DNA of 64,000 bases from Leptospiraceae bacterium (GTDB lineage Bacteria; Spirochaetota; Leptospiria; Leptospirales; Leptospiraceae): contig JACKPC010000001.1 of assembly GCA_024233835.1 (NCBI GenBank), positions 1,736,001 to 1,800,000 on the forward strand, read 5' to 3'. Under the pieces are notes generated by a model. That model saw only the letters and a program-made list of their open reading frames with translations, did no database searches and was not told where the DNA came from. Shown here piece after piece: positions 42,390 through 51,042 of this stretch; the first letter of the stretch is position 1; the number at the start of each line of letters is the position of its first letter. A program made the translations under genes and the position numbers.

Positions 42390-43441
42390 AAGCATTAAAA
42401 AATTGGTTTCAAGAACGAATTCCTCTTGACCCGGAGTCACTGAAAGAGCTGGGTTCGGAGCCTGTGCCGGGGCATTTAAAACACTGGTGGTGGTGTCTGG
42501 GGGGAACTCCTGCCTATCTCTTTCTGGTTCAGGTAGCCACAGGGATTATGTTGTCTTTTTATTATAACCCGGGGCAGGAAACTTCCTATGAAAGTGTGAA
42601 GCATATTACAGAAGTAGTTCCCTACGGGTGGTATATCCGAAGCATTCACCGCTGGGCATCTAACTTCATGGTGATAGCTGTTATTTTGCACATGATGAGA
42701 GTTTTCTTTACCGGTGGCTATCGTAAACCGAGAGAAATCAACTGGATGATAGGAGTAAGTCTATTAATCGTTACTCTAATATTTGGATTTTCCGGTTATT
42801 CTCTTATTTATGAGCAGCTATCCTACTGGGGGCTTACAGTGGCCGGTAATATCACCGAATCAGTCCCGGCCATAGGGCCTATGATAGCTGACTTTATGCG
42901 TGCCGGTTCAAAAATCGGAAAAGAAACTCTTTCCCGAATGTTTGTGATTCACATCGGTGTATTACCAACCGTGATGTTTATTCTTCTCGGTGTGCATATC
43001 ATGTTCATTCGCTTATTAGGAGTAACCGAGTTTAAGTTTGAAAAAGAAGAAAATAAACCCAAAACTTTTCCCTTCTTTCCCGATCATTTGCTTTCGGAAA
43101 TAGCCCTGGGAGTAAGCCTTATGTTTTTTATCACGATTTTGTCTGTGATATTCCCTATCGGTCTTGAAGAGAAAGCCAATCCTCTGGTAACGCCGCCACA
43201 TATTAAGCCGGAATGGTATTTCTATTTTACTTTTCGCTGGTTAAAGCTTACCTCTCTAACCTTTGCTGTCTTAAGCCTCGGAGCCGGAGCGTTTATGCTA
43301 ATGATGTGGCCTTTGATTGATAACTTCTTTAGAAGAAAAAATAAAAACCGCGAACTAAGCATTTTTTTGGGTATTGTTGGGGTTGTTGTGCTTGTTGTCA
43401 TGACAGTATGGGAAGCCATTGTTTTACATTATAGTCATTAA
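42386..43441 (+). CDS. petB: Cytochrome b of a bc-type (Rieske/cytochrome b) complex
   Basis: This 351-residue membrane protein is a cytochrome b/b6 with fused C-terminal (subunit IV-like) part. Heme-ligand histidine pairs appear in IRSIHRWASNFMVIAVILHMMR and RMFVIHIGVLPTVMFILLGVHIMF. The quinol-site region includes the later PHIKPEWYFYFTF (PEWY motif). It oxidises quinol and passes electrons through the Rieske protein and hemes b. It is directly followed by the multiheme cytochrome, in place of a canonical cytochrome c1 or f. Confidence 0.93.
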   Translation: MKALKNWFQERIPLDPESLKELGSEPVPGHLKHWWWCLGGTPAYLFLVQVATGIMLSFYYNPGQETSYESVKHITEVVPYGWYIRSIHRWASNFMVIAVILHMMRVFFTGGYRKPREINWMIGVSLLIVTLIFGFSGYSLIYEQLSYWGLTVAGNITESVPAIGPMIADFMRAGSKIGKETLSRMFVIHIGVLPTVMFILLGVHIMFIRLLGVTEFKFEKEENKPKTFPFFPDHLLSEIALGVSLMFFITILSVIFPIGLEEKANPLVTPPHIKPEWYFYFTFRWLKLTSLTFAVLSLGAGAFMLMMWPLIDNFFRRKNKNRELSIFLGIVGVVVLVVMTVWEAIVLHYSH

Positions 43442-43468
43442 TGGAAGAGAGAATATAAGAGGAATCGA

Positions 43469-44998
43469 ATGAAGGATTTTTTAAAAAAATTATTTTCTAC
43501 GGATTCGGAAGCTGGGGAGATGAGTTTAAATACAAAGAAAGTGGTGGTAGCTGTCCTTTCTATTTTTTTTATGCTCTCTCTTCTTATCGTTGCCTGGATA
43601 GAGGGAGGGAGAAATCGAGTATTAGATCATCCCAATGCAGTGGTTACGTCAGAAAATAAAGATTGCGTATCCTGTCATACAACCAAAACACCGGGTATCG
43701 TCGGACAGTGGAAAGAAAGTAAGCACTCACAAAGTGGTGTGGGTTGTTATAATTGTCATAAAGCCGATAAGGGTGATAAGGATGCCTTTGAACACGAGGG
43801 AAAAACGATTGCAACTATCGTATCTCCAAAGGATTGCTCTAACTGTCACCCCAAAGAATATAAAGAATTTCAGGATAGTCACCATTCCGATGCAGGAAAA
43901 ATATTGGGAAGTCTTGATAACGTTTTAGCAGAAGTTGTAGAGGGCTTTACAGAGTTTAACGAAAAGGGAGAGAAAACGAAAGAGTCTCCTGCTGCCGTAT
44001 CGGGTTGTTTACAATGCCACGGTTCTGAAATTAAAGTATTAGCCAATGGTAAATTAGATCCGGCAACCTGGCCCAATACAGGTATCGGTCGTTTGAACCC
44101 GGATGGTTCAAGAGGAGCCTGTTCGGCCTGTCACATGAGGCATAATTTCTCCATGGCACAATCCAGACAGCCCGAAAACTGCGGTAGATGTCATATGGGT
44201 CCCGATCATCCTCAATTAGAAATTTATAATGAATCCAAACACGGAATTGCTTTTACTGCTAACCGGGAACGATTTGTAAAAGGAATGAACGAAAGAGAAT
44301 GGCTTCCCGGAACTCATTATGAGCAGGGACCTACCTGTTCGAGTTGTCATATGGGAGCTACAAAAGATTTACCTATCACACACGATGTGGGAGCGCGTAT
44401 TTCCTGGACACTCAGACCTCCGGTTTCAGAAAAGATAGATGAAGGCGCGAAAAAATCCGGAAAGACAGTAAAAACCTGGGAGAACCGTCGTAAAGACATG
44501 GAAAAGGTTTGTAAGAGCTGTCACGGTGATGAATGGATTGCAAACTGGTATAAGCAGTTTGATAATCTCGTAGAACTTTATAACGGTAAATTTGGAAAAC
44601 CGGCTACGGAACTATATAATATGATTCGCTCCGGGGGCTTAATTTCTGCTGATGTTACTTTTGATGATAAGATAGAGTTCACCTATTTCTTCTTATGGCA
44701 CCATGAAGGTCGTAGAGCCAGACACGGAGCAGCCATGATGGGGCCGGACTATACACAATGGCACGGAATGTATGAGGTAGCTGACAGGTTCTACCACGAA
44801 TTCATTCCTGAGTTAAAAGAAGTAATCGAAAAAGGAAAACGTTCGGGTAAAGCAGCCCAGGCCTCTGCCGTGGAAAAACGGATGAATGAGATTTTAAACA
44901 GTCCTATGCACCAGTGGTTCATAGGGAAAATGAGTCCTGCTGAAAAAGAAGCCCGCAAGAAAGCTTCGGATGCTTTTAAGAAGCGTTATGCGCAGTAG
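43469..44998 (+). CDS. Membrane-anchored octaheme cytochrome c, hydroxylamine oxidoreductase (HAO)-like
   Basis: This 509-residue protein has one N-terminal membrane helix (about 24-44) and eight CxxCH heme sites (CVSCH 66, CYNCH 93, then CSNCH, CLQCH, CSACH, CGRCH, CSSCH, CKSCH). The region around heme 7 (QGPTCSSCHMG, then ITHDVGARISWTLRPPVS) and the C-terminal HHEGRRARHGAAMMGPDYTQWHG match the octaheme HAO family. Some HAO-like proteins oxidise hydroxylamine; others (for example in epsilonproteobacteria) reduce nitrite. Which applies depends on the heme-crosslinking tyrosine, which I could not align with certainty. Placed between cytochrome b and NapD. Confidence 0.85.
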   Translation: MKDFLKKLFSTDSEAGEMSLNTKKVVVAVLSIFFMLSLLIVAWIEGGRNRVLDHPNAVVTSENKDCVSCHTTKTPGIVGQWKESKHSQSGVGCYNCHKADKGDKDAFEHEGKTIATIVSPKDCSNCHPKEYKEFQDSHHSDAGKILGSLDNVLAEVVEGFTEFNEKGEKTKESPAAVSGCLQCHGSEIKVLANGKLDPATWPNTGIGRLNPDGSRGACSACHMRHNFSMAQSRQPENCGRCHMGPDHPQLEIYNESKHGIAFTANRERFVKGMNEREWLPGTHYEQGPTCSSCHMGATKDLPITHDVGARISWTLRPPVSEKIDEGAKKSGKTVKTWENRRKDMEKVCKSCHGDEWIANWYKQFDNLVELYNGKFGKPATELYNMIRSGGLISADVTFDDKIEFTYFFLWHHEGRRARHGAAMMGPDYTQWHGMYEVADRFYHEFIPELKEVIEKGKRSGKAAQASAVEKRMNEILNSPMHQWFIGKMSPAEKEARKKASDAFKKRYAQ

Positions 44999-45001
44999 CT
45001 T

Positions 45002-45265
45002 ATGCCTGTTTCTTCCTTAATAGTAGAGGTAGTTCCGGGTAAAGAAGAAGAGGTGATTCAATCTCTTCTTCATATTCGAGGAGTAAGTGTAGAAAATGTC
45101 GAGAACTCACATTTGGTTGTAGTCACCGATACTTCTACCTTAGAAGAAGACACGGAAGTTACTGAAAAGATTAGTAGTGTAAAAGATGTAGTACTTACGA
45201 ATATTGTATTTACAAATATTGAAGATACTTTTATAGATGAGTCAGGAGAATTTAGTTATGAATAG
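45002..45265 (+). CDS. napD: NapD, chaperone for periplasmic nitrate reductase
   Basis: This 87-residue protein begins PVSSLIVEVVPGKEEEVIQSLLHIRGVSVEN, abbreviated as SSLIVEVxPGK...GVxVEN, the NapD ferredoxin-like fold. NapD binds the Tat signal of NapA and holds it until the cofactor is loaded. It follows the HAO-like gene by 3 bp and overlaps napA by 8 bp, so it is co-translated with its client. Confidence 0.88.
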   Translation: MPVSSLIVEVVPGKEEEVIQSLLHIRGVSVENVENSHLVVVTDTSTLEEDTEVTEKISSVKDVVLTNIVFTNIEDTFIDESGEFSYE

Positions 45266-47612
45266 TCCTTCTGAAAGGGTTTCACGAAAAGGATTTATTA
45301 AGAAAGTTGCTGCTGCCTATGCAGCTTCTGTTGCGGGAAGTAGTATTTTTACGAATTGTAAAAAAGAATCTTCCGAGAAACTTCTAAACGATGCAGAAAT
45401 CAAATGGAGCAAAGCTCCCTGTCGTTTTTGTGGAACCGGTTGCGGAGTTATGGTCGGGGTGAAAAATGATAAGGTCGTTGCCGTTGCCGGAGACAAACAA
45501 AATCCGGTAAATAAAGGCTTACTCTGTGTAAAAGGCTATCATTTGCCGGCAATTCTCTACGGGAAGGATAGACTTAAGAAACCGCAGATTCGAAAAAATG
45601 GAAAACTTACAGAGAGTACCTGGGAAGAAGCTCTAAGTCTTATCGCAGCTAAATTCAAAGAATCTGTAGAAAAACACGGGAAAGATTCGGTAGCATTGTA
45701 CGGATCCGGACAATGGACAATTCAGGATGGCTATGCCGGTTCTAAGTGGATGAAAGGTGGAATCGGAACCAATAATATCGAAGCAAATGCCCGTTTATGT
45801 ATGGCGAGTGCTGTTACCGGTTTTATTACAACCTTCGGTAAAGACGAGCCCATGGGTTGTTACGATGATTTTGAGAAAGGTGATGTGTTTGTTCTGTGGG
45901 GAAATAATATGGCGGAAATGCACCCGGTTTTATTCTCACGCATTTTAGAACGTAAAAGAACGGCTTCCTGGGTCAAAATTGTTGATATTGGAACGAGGCA
46001 TACCAGAACCACTGAATCTTCTGATTTATTTTTGGAATTTCGTCCCCATTCCGATCTGGCTATCGCCAATGCTATCTGCCATGAGATTGTTCGTCTCGGA
46101 AGAGTAAACGAAGATTTTATCAAAAAACATGTATTGTTTAAGAAAGGCGAGAATGATATAGGCTTTGGTCTCGAGGAAGAAAAAAATCCAAAAGATCCTT
46201 TAGCAGCGGAACTGGTTAGCTTTGATGAATATAAGAAGTTTTTAGAAACTTATACTCCTGAATATGCTTCCAGGATAAGCGGAGTTCCCGCGAGTAAAAT
46301 ACAGGAACTGGCTTCCTGGTTTGCAGACCCGGAAAAGAAAGTAGTCAGTCTCTGGTGTATGGGTATGAACCAGCATTCGAGAGGAACTTGGATTAATAAT
46401 CTTGTATACAACATTCACCTTCTAACAGGTAAAATCAGTGAACCGGGAAATGGTCCTTTTTCTTTAACCGGTCAACCGAGTGCCTGCGGAACGGTTCGAG
46501 AAGTAGGAACTCTGACTCATGCTTTACCGGCAGGAAGAGTAGTTAAAAATCCGGTTCACAGGGCTGAAGTAGAAAAAGTCTGGGGAGTGCCTGCCGGAAC
46601 CATACCCGATAAACCTTCTAATCATACGATTGCTATGTTCCGTAAGTTAAAAGCCGGAACCTTAAAAGTGATGTGGATACAGGTCACTAATCCTATGGTA
46701 ACTCTTCCTGATAGAGATAAGTTCTTGAAAGGAATTCGAGAACATAAACCCTTTATTGTTGTTTCCGATGTTTATCCGACACCTACTACTGAAATTGCAG
46801 ATGTAATATTGCCATCAGCGATGTGGGTTGAGAGAGAAGCCTGTTTTGGAAATAGTGAAAGAAGGACTCAGCAATGGAATAAGCTGGTAAGCGCTGTCGG
46901 AGAAAGTAAAGCAGATTCCTGGCAGCTCATCGAAGTAGCCAGGCGGATGGGTTTTGAGAAGCTTTTTCCCTGGAAAACAGAAGAAGAGCAGGGGAAAGGT
47001 CTTTTTGAAGAATATCGTAGTTTAACCCTCGGAACCGGAAAAGATGTGGGTTCTTATGAATTACTACAAAAAGTCAGAGGACTACGCTGGCCGGTAGTCG
47101 ATGGAAAGGAAACGCGCTGGCGCTACAGGGAAGGTTATGATCCTTATGTAAAGAAAGGAGAAGGAATTTCTTTCTATGGAAATAAGGCTCATCAGAATAA
47201 AGCAATTATTTGGTTAAGGCCCTATCAGGCTCCTCCGGAAGAACCTGATAAAGAATATCCATTCTGGCTTTGTACGGGAAGAGTATTGGAACACTGGCAT
47301 ACAGGTTCTATGACCCGAAGGGTTCCGCAACTTCATAGAGCTGTACCGGCTTCTTATATCGAATTGAATTCGGAAGACGCTCGCTCTTTGAGCATTAGTG
47401 ATGGCAATCAGGTGAAAGTAATTAGCAAAAGAGGAAGCATTATTCTTCCGGCAAGGGTGAACGGTCGGGGAAATCCGCCTTCCGGATCTGTTTTTGTACC
47501 TTTCTTTGATGAGTCAAAGATAATAAATGTGGTAACTCTTGATGCCCATTGTCCCATTTCCAAGCAGCCCGATTATAAAAAATGTGCGGTTCGTATTGAA
47601 AAAGTAGGCTAA
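45258..47612 (+). CDS. napA: Periplasmic nitrate reductase catalytic subunit NapA
   Basis: This 784-residue molybdoenzyme has a Tat-like signal (VSRKGFIKK, with Lys in place of the second Arg) near residue 9, the [4Fe-4S] motif CRFCGTGCG...GLLCVKG, and the NapA Mo-ligand region NARLCMAS with the ligand cysteine. The C-terminal GRVLEHWHTGSMTRRVPQL is also typical. The ATG at 45258 has GGAG 9 bp upstream; an in-frame ATG at 45237 lacks one. It reduces nitrate to nitrite in the periplasm and takes electrons from the following NapB-like protein. No napC, napG or napH is present. Confidence 0.93.
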   Translation: MNSPSERVSRKGFIKKVAAAYAASVAGSSIFTNCKKESSEKLLNDAEIKWSKAPCRFCGTGCGVMVGVKNDKVVAVAGDKQNPVNKGLLCVKGYHLPAILYGKDRLKKPQIRKNGKLTESTWEEALSLIAAKFKESVEKHGKDSVALYGSGQWTIQDGYAGSKWMKGGIGTNNIEANARLCMASAVTGFITTFGKDEPMGCYDDFEKGDVFVLWGNNMAEMHPVLFSRILERKRTASWVKIVDIGTRHTRTTESSDLFLEFRPHSDLAIANAICHEIVRLGRVNEDFIKKHVLFKKGENDIGFGLEEEKNPKDPLAAELVSFDEYKKFLETYTPEYASRISGVPASKIQELASWFADPEKKVVSLWCMGMNQHSRGTWINNLVYNIHLLTGKISEPGNGPFSLTGQPSACGTVREVGTLTHALPAGRVVKNPVHRAEVEKVWGVPAGTIPDKPSNHTIAMFRKLKAGTLKVMWIQVTNPMVTLPDRDKFLKGIREHKPFIVVSDVYPTPTTEIADVILPSAMWVEREACFGNSERRTQQWNKLVSAVGESKADSWQLIEVARRMGFEKLFPWKTEEEQGKGLFEEYRSLTLGTGKDVGSYELLQKVRGLRWPVVDGKETRWRYREGYDPYVKKGEGISFYGNKAHQNKAIIWLRPYQAPPEEPDKEYPFWLCTGRVLEHWHTGSMTRRVPQLHRAVPASYIELNSEDARSLSISDGNQVKVISKRGSIILPARVNGRGNPPSGSVFVPFFDESKIINVVTLDAHCPISKQPDYKKCAVRIEKVG

Positions 47613-47622
47613 GGAGAGAACT

Positions 47623-48111
47623 ATGAAAATCCTTACTCTTTTATTTTCCTTTTTAATGCTGTTTGCCTGTAAATCAGAAAAGGAGGCGAAACTGGACTCT
47701 TTTAGAGAAAAGCGATATACGAACCGAGCTTATGAAGGAGCTCCCCCAACCATCCCTCATTCTGTAGAAGAATGGGGGCGGGAGAATTGCCTTTCCTGTC
47801 ATGAAGAAGGTAAAGCTGCCAGGGAAGGGAAACTTGCAAAAGTTACACCTCATGCTTTTCAATTAAGTTGCAGACAATGTCACGTTCCTTCTGTATCAAA
47901 CTCTCAGTTTCAGAAGACAGATTTTGTGGGTTATAGATTGACAGGGGTTTTAAATAAGGTTCAGGCCCTTTCTCCACCCTATATCCCCCATCGTTTGCAG
48001 GACAGGAAAAATTGTATAGCCTGTCACTTAAGTGAGAGTAGTCCGGAAATTCTAAAACCTGCTCATGGACTGAGGGTGAATTGTTTGCAATGCCACGTAC
48101 CTCAACGATAA
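47623..48111 (+). CDS. napB: Tetraheme NapB-like lipoprotein cytochrome
   Basis: This 162-residue lipoprotein (lipobox LFAC at residue 16) has four CxxCH sites, at residues 56, 83, 131 and 154. They fall in two similar units: APPTIPH...NCLSCH...CRQCHVP (about 40-89) and SPPYIPH...NCIACH...NCLQCHVP (about 118-160). Each unit resembles the diheme core of NapB. Ordinary NapB has two hemes, so this looks like a tandem duplication. It starts 10 bp after napA with an AAGGAGAG ribosome site and is its likely electron donor, anchored in a membrane. Confidence 0.82.
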   Translation: MKILTLLFSFLMLFACKSEKEAKLDSFREKRYTNRAYEGAPPTIPHSVEEWGRENCLSCHEEGKAAREGKLAKVTPHAFQLSCRQCHVPSVSNSQFQKTDFVGYRLTGVLNKVQALSPPYIPHRLQDRKNCIACHLSESSPEILKPAHGLRVNCLQCHVPQR

Positions 48112-48174
48112 GGGATTTTTTCCTTTTAAGGCCTGTGATACCTATCAAATAATCCGGAGTAAAAAACCATGTAA

Positions 48175-48198
48175 GTATCCGATAATAAAATCGGATAC
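48175..48198 (+). promoter_or_regulatory. Perfect 9-bp inverted repeat just before the channel gene
   Basis: GTATCCGAT (48175-48183) and ATCGGATAC (48190-48198) are exact inverted copies with a 6-nt loop, ending 4 bp before the ATG. It may terminate the nap transcript or form a leader hairpin that limits translation, since no free ribosome site is seen. Confidence 0.45.
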
Positions 48199-48202
48199 AG
48201 TT

Positions 48203-49024
48203 ATGGAAGATAAAGAAGTATTTAAACAGGGTACGCTTCGCTACAAAATGCACGAAATCATTTTTGAAGCGGATACTTTTTGGGGTAAAACCTTCGATAT
48301 AGTTCTTTTGTGGGCAATTGTATTATCTGTTCTAACAGTAATGTTAGAGAGTGTAGAAGGTCTGGAAAAAATATATGGAGACATTTTTAAAATGGTTGAA
48401 TGGTCTTTTACCATTCTTTTTTCTATTGAATATATGGCTCGAATTTATTGTGTAAAACGTCCTTTAAAATATATCTTTAGTTTTTTAGGTTTAATTGATC
48501 TTCTATCTACTCTCCCTACTTACTTGAGTCTTTTTGCAATATCCGCTCAATATTTATTAGTAGTTCGTTCCGTTCGTCTACTGAGAGTTTTCCGAATCCT
48601 TAAGTTATCTCGTTATTTAGGAGAAGCTGAAATATTATGGATAGCTTTAAAACGAAGTCGTTATAAAATAACTGTATTTTTAGGAGCTGTCTTGAGTGTG
48701 GTATTAATTATGGGAACTTTTATGTACCTGATTGAAGGCCCGGAAAATGGATTTACGAATATTCCTAAAAGTATATACTGGGCGATTGTCACCCTGACTA
48801 CAGTAGGATATGGAGACATAGCTCCCAAAACTACCCTGGGTCAGTTTATCGCCTCTGCTGTGATGATTCTCGGTTATGCTATCCTTGCTGTTCCTACGGG
48901 AATCGTTTCTGTTGAGTTGGCAAATGCTCAGAAACAGGTAAATACGGTCGCCTGCATGCAATGTTCTCTCGAAGGACATGATGATGACGCAAAATACTGT
49001 AAGCACTGTGGAGCAAAACTGTAA
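48203..49024 (+). CDS. Voltage-gated-type potassium channel (ion transporter family)
   Basis: This 273-residue channel has an S1-S6 layout: S4-like VRSVRLLRVFRILKLSRYL near residue 125, and a pore with the selectivity filter TTVGYGD between S5 and S6. The C-terminal tail carries a zinc-ribbon-like CxxC...CKHC (CMQCSLEG..., YCKHCGAKL), an unusual addition. It probably conducts K+ and may sense redox or metals through the Cys cluster (inference). It lies downstream of napB but beyond a hairpin. Confidence 0.9.
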   Translation: MEDKEVFKQGTLRYKMHEIIFEADTFWGKTFDIVLLWAIVLSVLTVMLESVEGLEKIYGDIFKMVEWSFTILFSIEYMARIYCVKRPLKYIFSFLGLIDLLSTLPTYLSLFAISAQYLLVVRSVRLLRVFRILKLSRYLGEAEILWIALKRSRYKITVFLGAVLSVVLIMGTFMYLIEGPENGFTNIPKSIYWAIVTLTTVGYGDIAPKTTLGQFIASAVMILGYAILAVPTGIVSVELANAQKQVNTVACMQCSLEGHDDDAKYCKHCGAKL

Positions 49025-49075
49025 GTTAAAACTGAAATATATGAAAATATATAGGTTAAATTAAAGGAGTAATGT

Positions 49076-50863
49076 TTGGAAAGTAAATTTATTTGGATAA
49101 GAAGAAGTGGTTTGTTTTTAAGCCTATTTGTATGCTTTACTTATATAAATGCCCAGGAAACGCCAACTGTTAATACGATTGAACCTAAGGCTTCAGAAGA
49201 AAAGAAAGTACCGGATTGGATTAACAATCTAAAATTTGGGGGGCTGATTCGTTTTCGACCTGAGTTCAAGAGAAATTATGACTATAGCAATAAGCACACT
49301 GCAACGGTAAAAGCTGTTGCAAGCGATGGTACAACACCGATTCTTGATAGCACAGGAAAACAGGTGACCTACATTCAGAACAAGGAAGCGGACAATGTGG
49401 AATTTGTCGGACAGAAAGTTCAGTTTTCCATCAGCACGAATTTTTCTAAAGATGTTGAAGGGAAAATAACTTTTCAGGATGCGAGAGTCTGGGGAGGTCA
49501 AACAGGTTCTATCAACGGTCTGGGTACTGCAAACGCCAATACTTCGGAATCGGTAGATATCCGGGAAGCCTGGATTGAAGTGAAAAACCTTCCGATGGAT
49601 TTAAACCTTCAAGCAGGCAGGCAAATCATGGCATACGGCGATTTGCGTTTGGTGGCTCACCTTGACTGGATGAATGTGGGAAGAAGTTTTGATGGCCTGC
49701 GTTTTAAGCATGAGAGTAAGTATCTCAGCTCCCATGCCTGGGGAATGGTTATCTCGGAAAAAGATTCGGATATAGTAGGAAATGTTAGTACGGCTACAGC
49801 AGGAGATGCCTATTTTACCGGATGGTATAATACTTTAAAATTGCACGAACAATTTAATATGGATCTGTATTACCTCGGAATTCATAAAACCTGGACTCAG
49901 GCTAATGCACCAGCATATACAATCCCTAATGCACAGATTACCGTTCAGGATAGAACCAAACAGAGAGACAATCTCTTGACCTTTGGAGCAAGACTTACTA
50001 ACCGAACCAAGAAGAATGAACAGGGTGCTATGGTAGCTACCATTCCTTTTGACTGGACCTTTGAGTATGCGATTCAAACCGGTAAAAGTGGTGAGGAAAT
50101 TCAACCGGCCTGGGATACAACCTGGGGTTCTTCGAAAGGAACTATCTATAATGTATATACACCCTATGATCCAACGAATCCGGGCGCGAGCAGTATTATT
50201 GCTAAAGATAGAAAGCTCTATAAGGAAAAAGTTCGCTACGATTCTTTTGCCTTTGCTTTTGATGCAGGTTACACAATACAAAAGAAATTTCGTATAGGTG
50301 TAGAGTACGATGTGGGTAGCGGGGATCCAAATCGTGCAGATGGAAAGAAAAGCACCTTCCAGAACCTTTTTCATTTAAACCACGTTTACTATGGTATAGC
50401 TGACCAGGTGAGCTGGCAAAATATGGTGGGCAAGTCAATTAATCTAAAAGTGAAGCTTGGCGAATGGGGGAAACTTATGCTGGCATTCTGGCATGTAGAT
50501 AAGCATAAATCTCAGGATGCCTGGTATGGTGTGGCCGGGGGGTCTTCCACAACTGCCTCTACCGAATCTAAGTCCAACTCTCGCTATGTAACAACTGATG
50601 TGGTGACAGGTAGACAGGTAGGAAGTCTTGGTAAGCATCTGTTTAAAGAATATGATATTCAATATGATGTGGACTATAAAGGGGTCAATTGGAGTTTAGG
50701 TGGTTCTGCTGTATATGCAGGAGATGCAGCCAAAGGAACTCGTGATAATACTCTTGAGATACAACAATCTTTGCAAAAAACTGGAACTCCTCCAGTATTG
50801 ACTGCACTGGCCTTTAACCCGAGAGCTACCTTCTTCTACATCATGATGGGGTATAAGTTTTAA
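49076..50863 (+). CDS. Outer-membrane beta-barrel porin (alginate-export-like)
   Basis: This 595-residue protein starts at TTG (AGGAG 6 bp upstream), has a signal peptide ending at INAQE, then alternating amphipathic beta strands, and closes with a C-terminal FFYIMMGYKF, typical of outer-membrane barrels. The N-terminal LKFGGLIRFRPEFKRNYDY and GQKVQFSISTNFSKDVEGKITFQDARVW recall the alginate_exp/porin family. It probably lets nitrate, nitrite or other small solutes enter for the adjacent system (inference from position). Confidence 0.82.
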   Translation: MESKFIWIRRSGLFLSLFVCFTYINAQETPTVNTIEPKASEEKKVPDWINNLKFGGLIRFRPEFKRNYDYSNKHTATVKAVASDGTTPILDSTGKQVTYIQNKEADNVEFVGQKVQFSISTNFSKDVEGKITFQDARVWGGQTGSINGLGTANANTSESVDIREAWIEVKNLPMDLNLQAGRQIMAYGDLRLVAHLDWMNVGRSFDGLRFKHESKYLSSHAWGMVISEKDSDIVGNVSTATAGDAYFTGWYNTLKLHEQFNMDLYYLGIHKTWTQANAPAYTIPNAQITVQDRTKQRDNLLTFGARLTNRTKKNEQGAMVATIPFDWTFEYAIQTGKSGEEIQPAWDTTWGSSKGTIYNVYTPYDPTNPGASSIIAKDRKLYKEKVRYDSFAFAFDAGYTIQKKFRIGVEYDVGSGDPNRADGKKSTFQNLFHLNHVYYGIADQVSWQNMVGKSINLKVKLGEWGKLMLAFWHVDKHKSQDAWYGVAGGSSTTASTESKSNSRYVTTDVVTGRQVGSLGKHLFKEYDIQYDVDYKGVNWSLGGSAVYAGDAAKGTRDNTLEIQQSLQKTGTPPVLTALAFNPRATFFYIMMGYKF

Positions 50864-50879
50864 GAGGTTTCTAAATAGC

Positions 50880-50909
50880 ACTAGCCCAAGGCTGAAGTTG
50901 CGGGCTAGT
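50880..50909 (+). terminator. Hairpin after the porin gene
   Basis: ACTAGCCC (50880-50887) and GGGCTAGT (50902-50909) form an 8-bp stem, 16 bp after the stop, followed by TTTCGGATTTC. Confidence 0.6.
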
Positions 50910-51042
50910 TTCGGATTTCATTTAAGCACCCGGTAGGATTGATATTTTTTGTAGATTAAAAGATTTTAATTGAAATAAAATGCAATATATTTAAAAGCAT
51001 ACATTACTAAGATTAAGTCGTTTTATAACAAAGGACAATATA

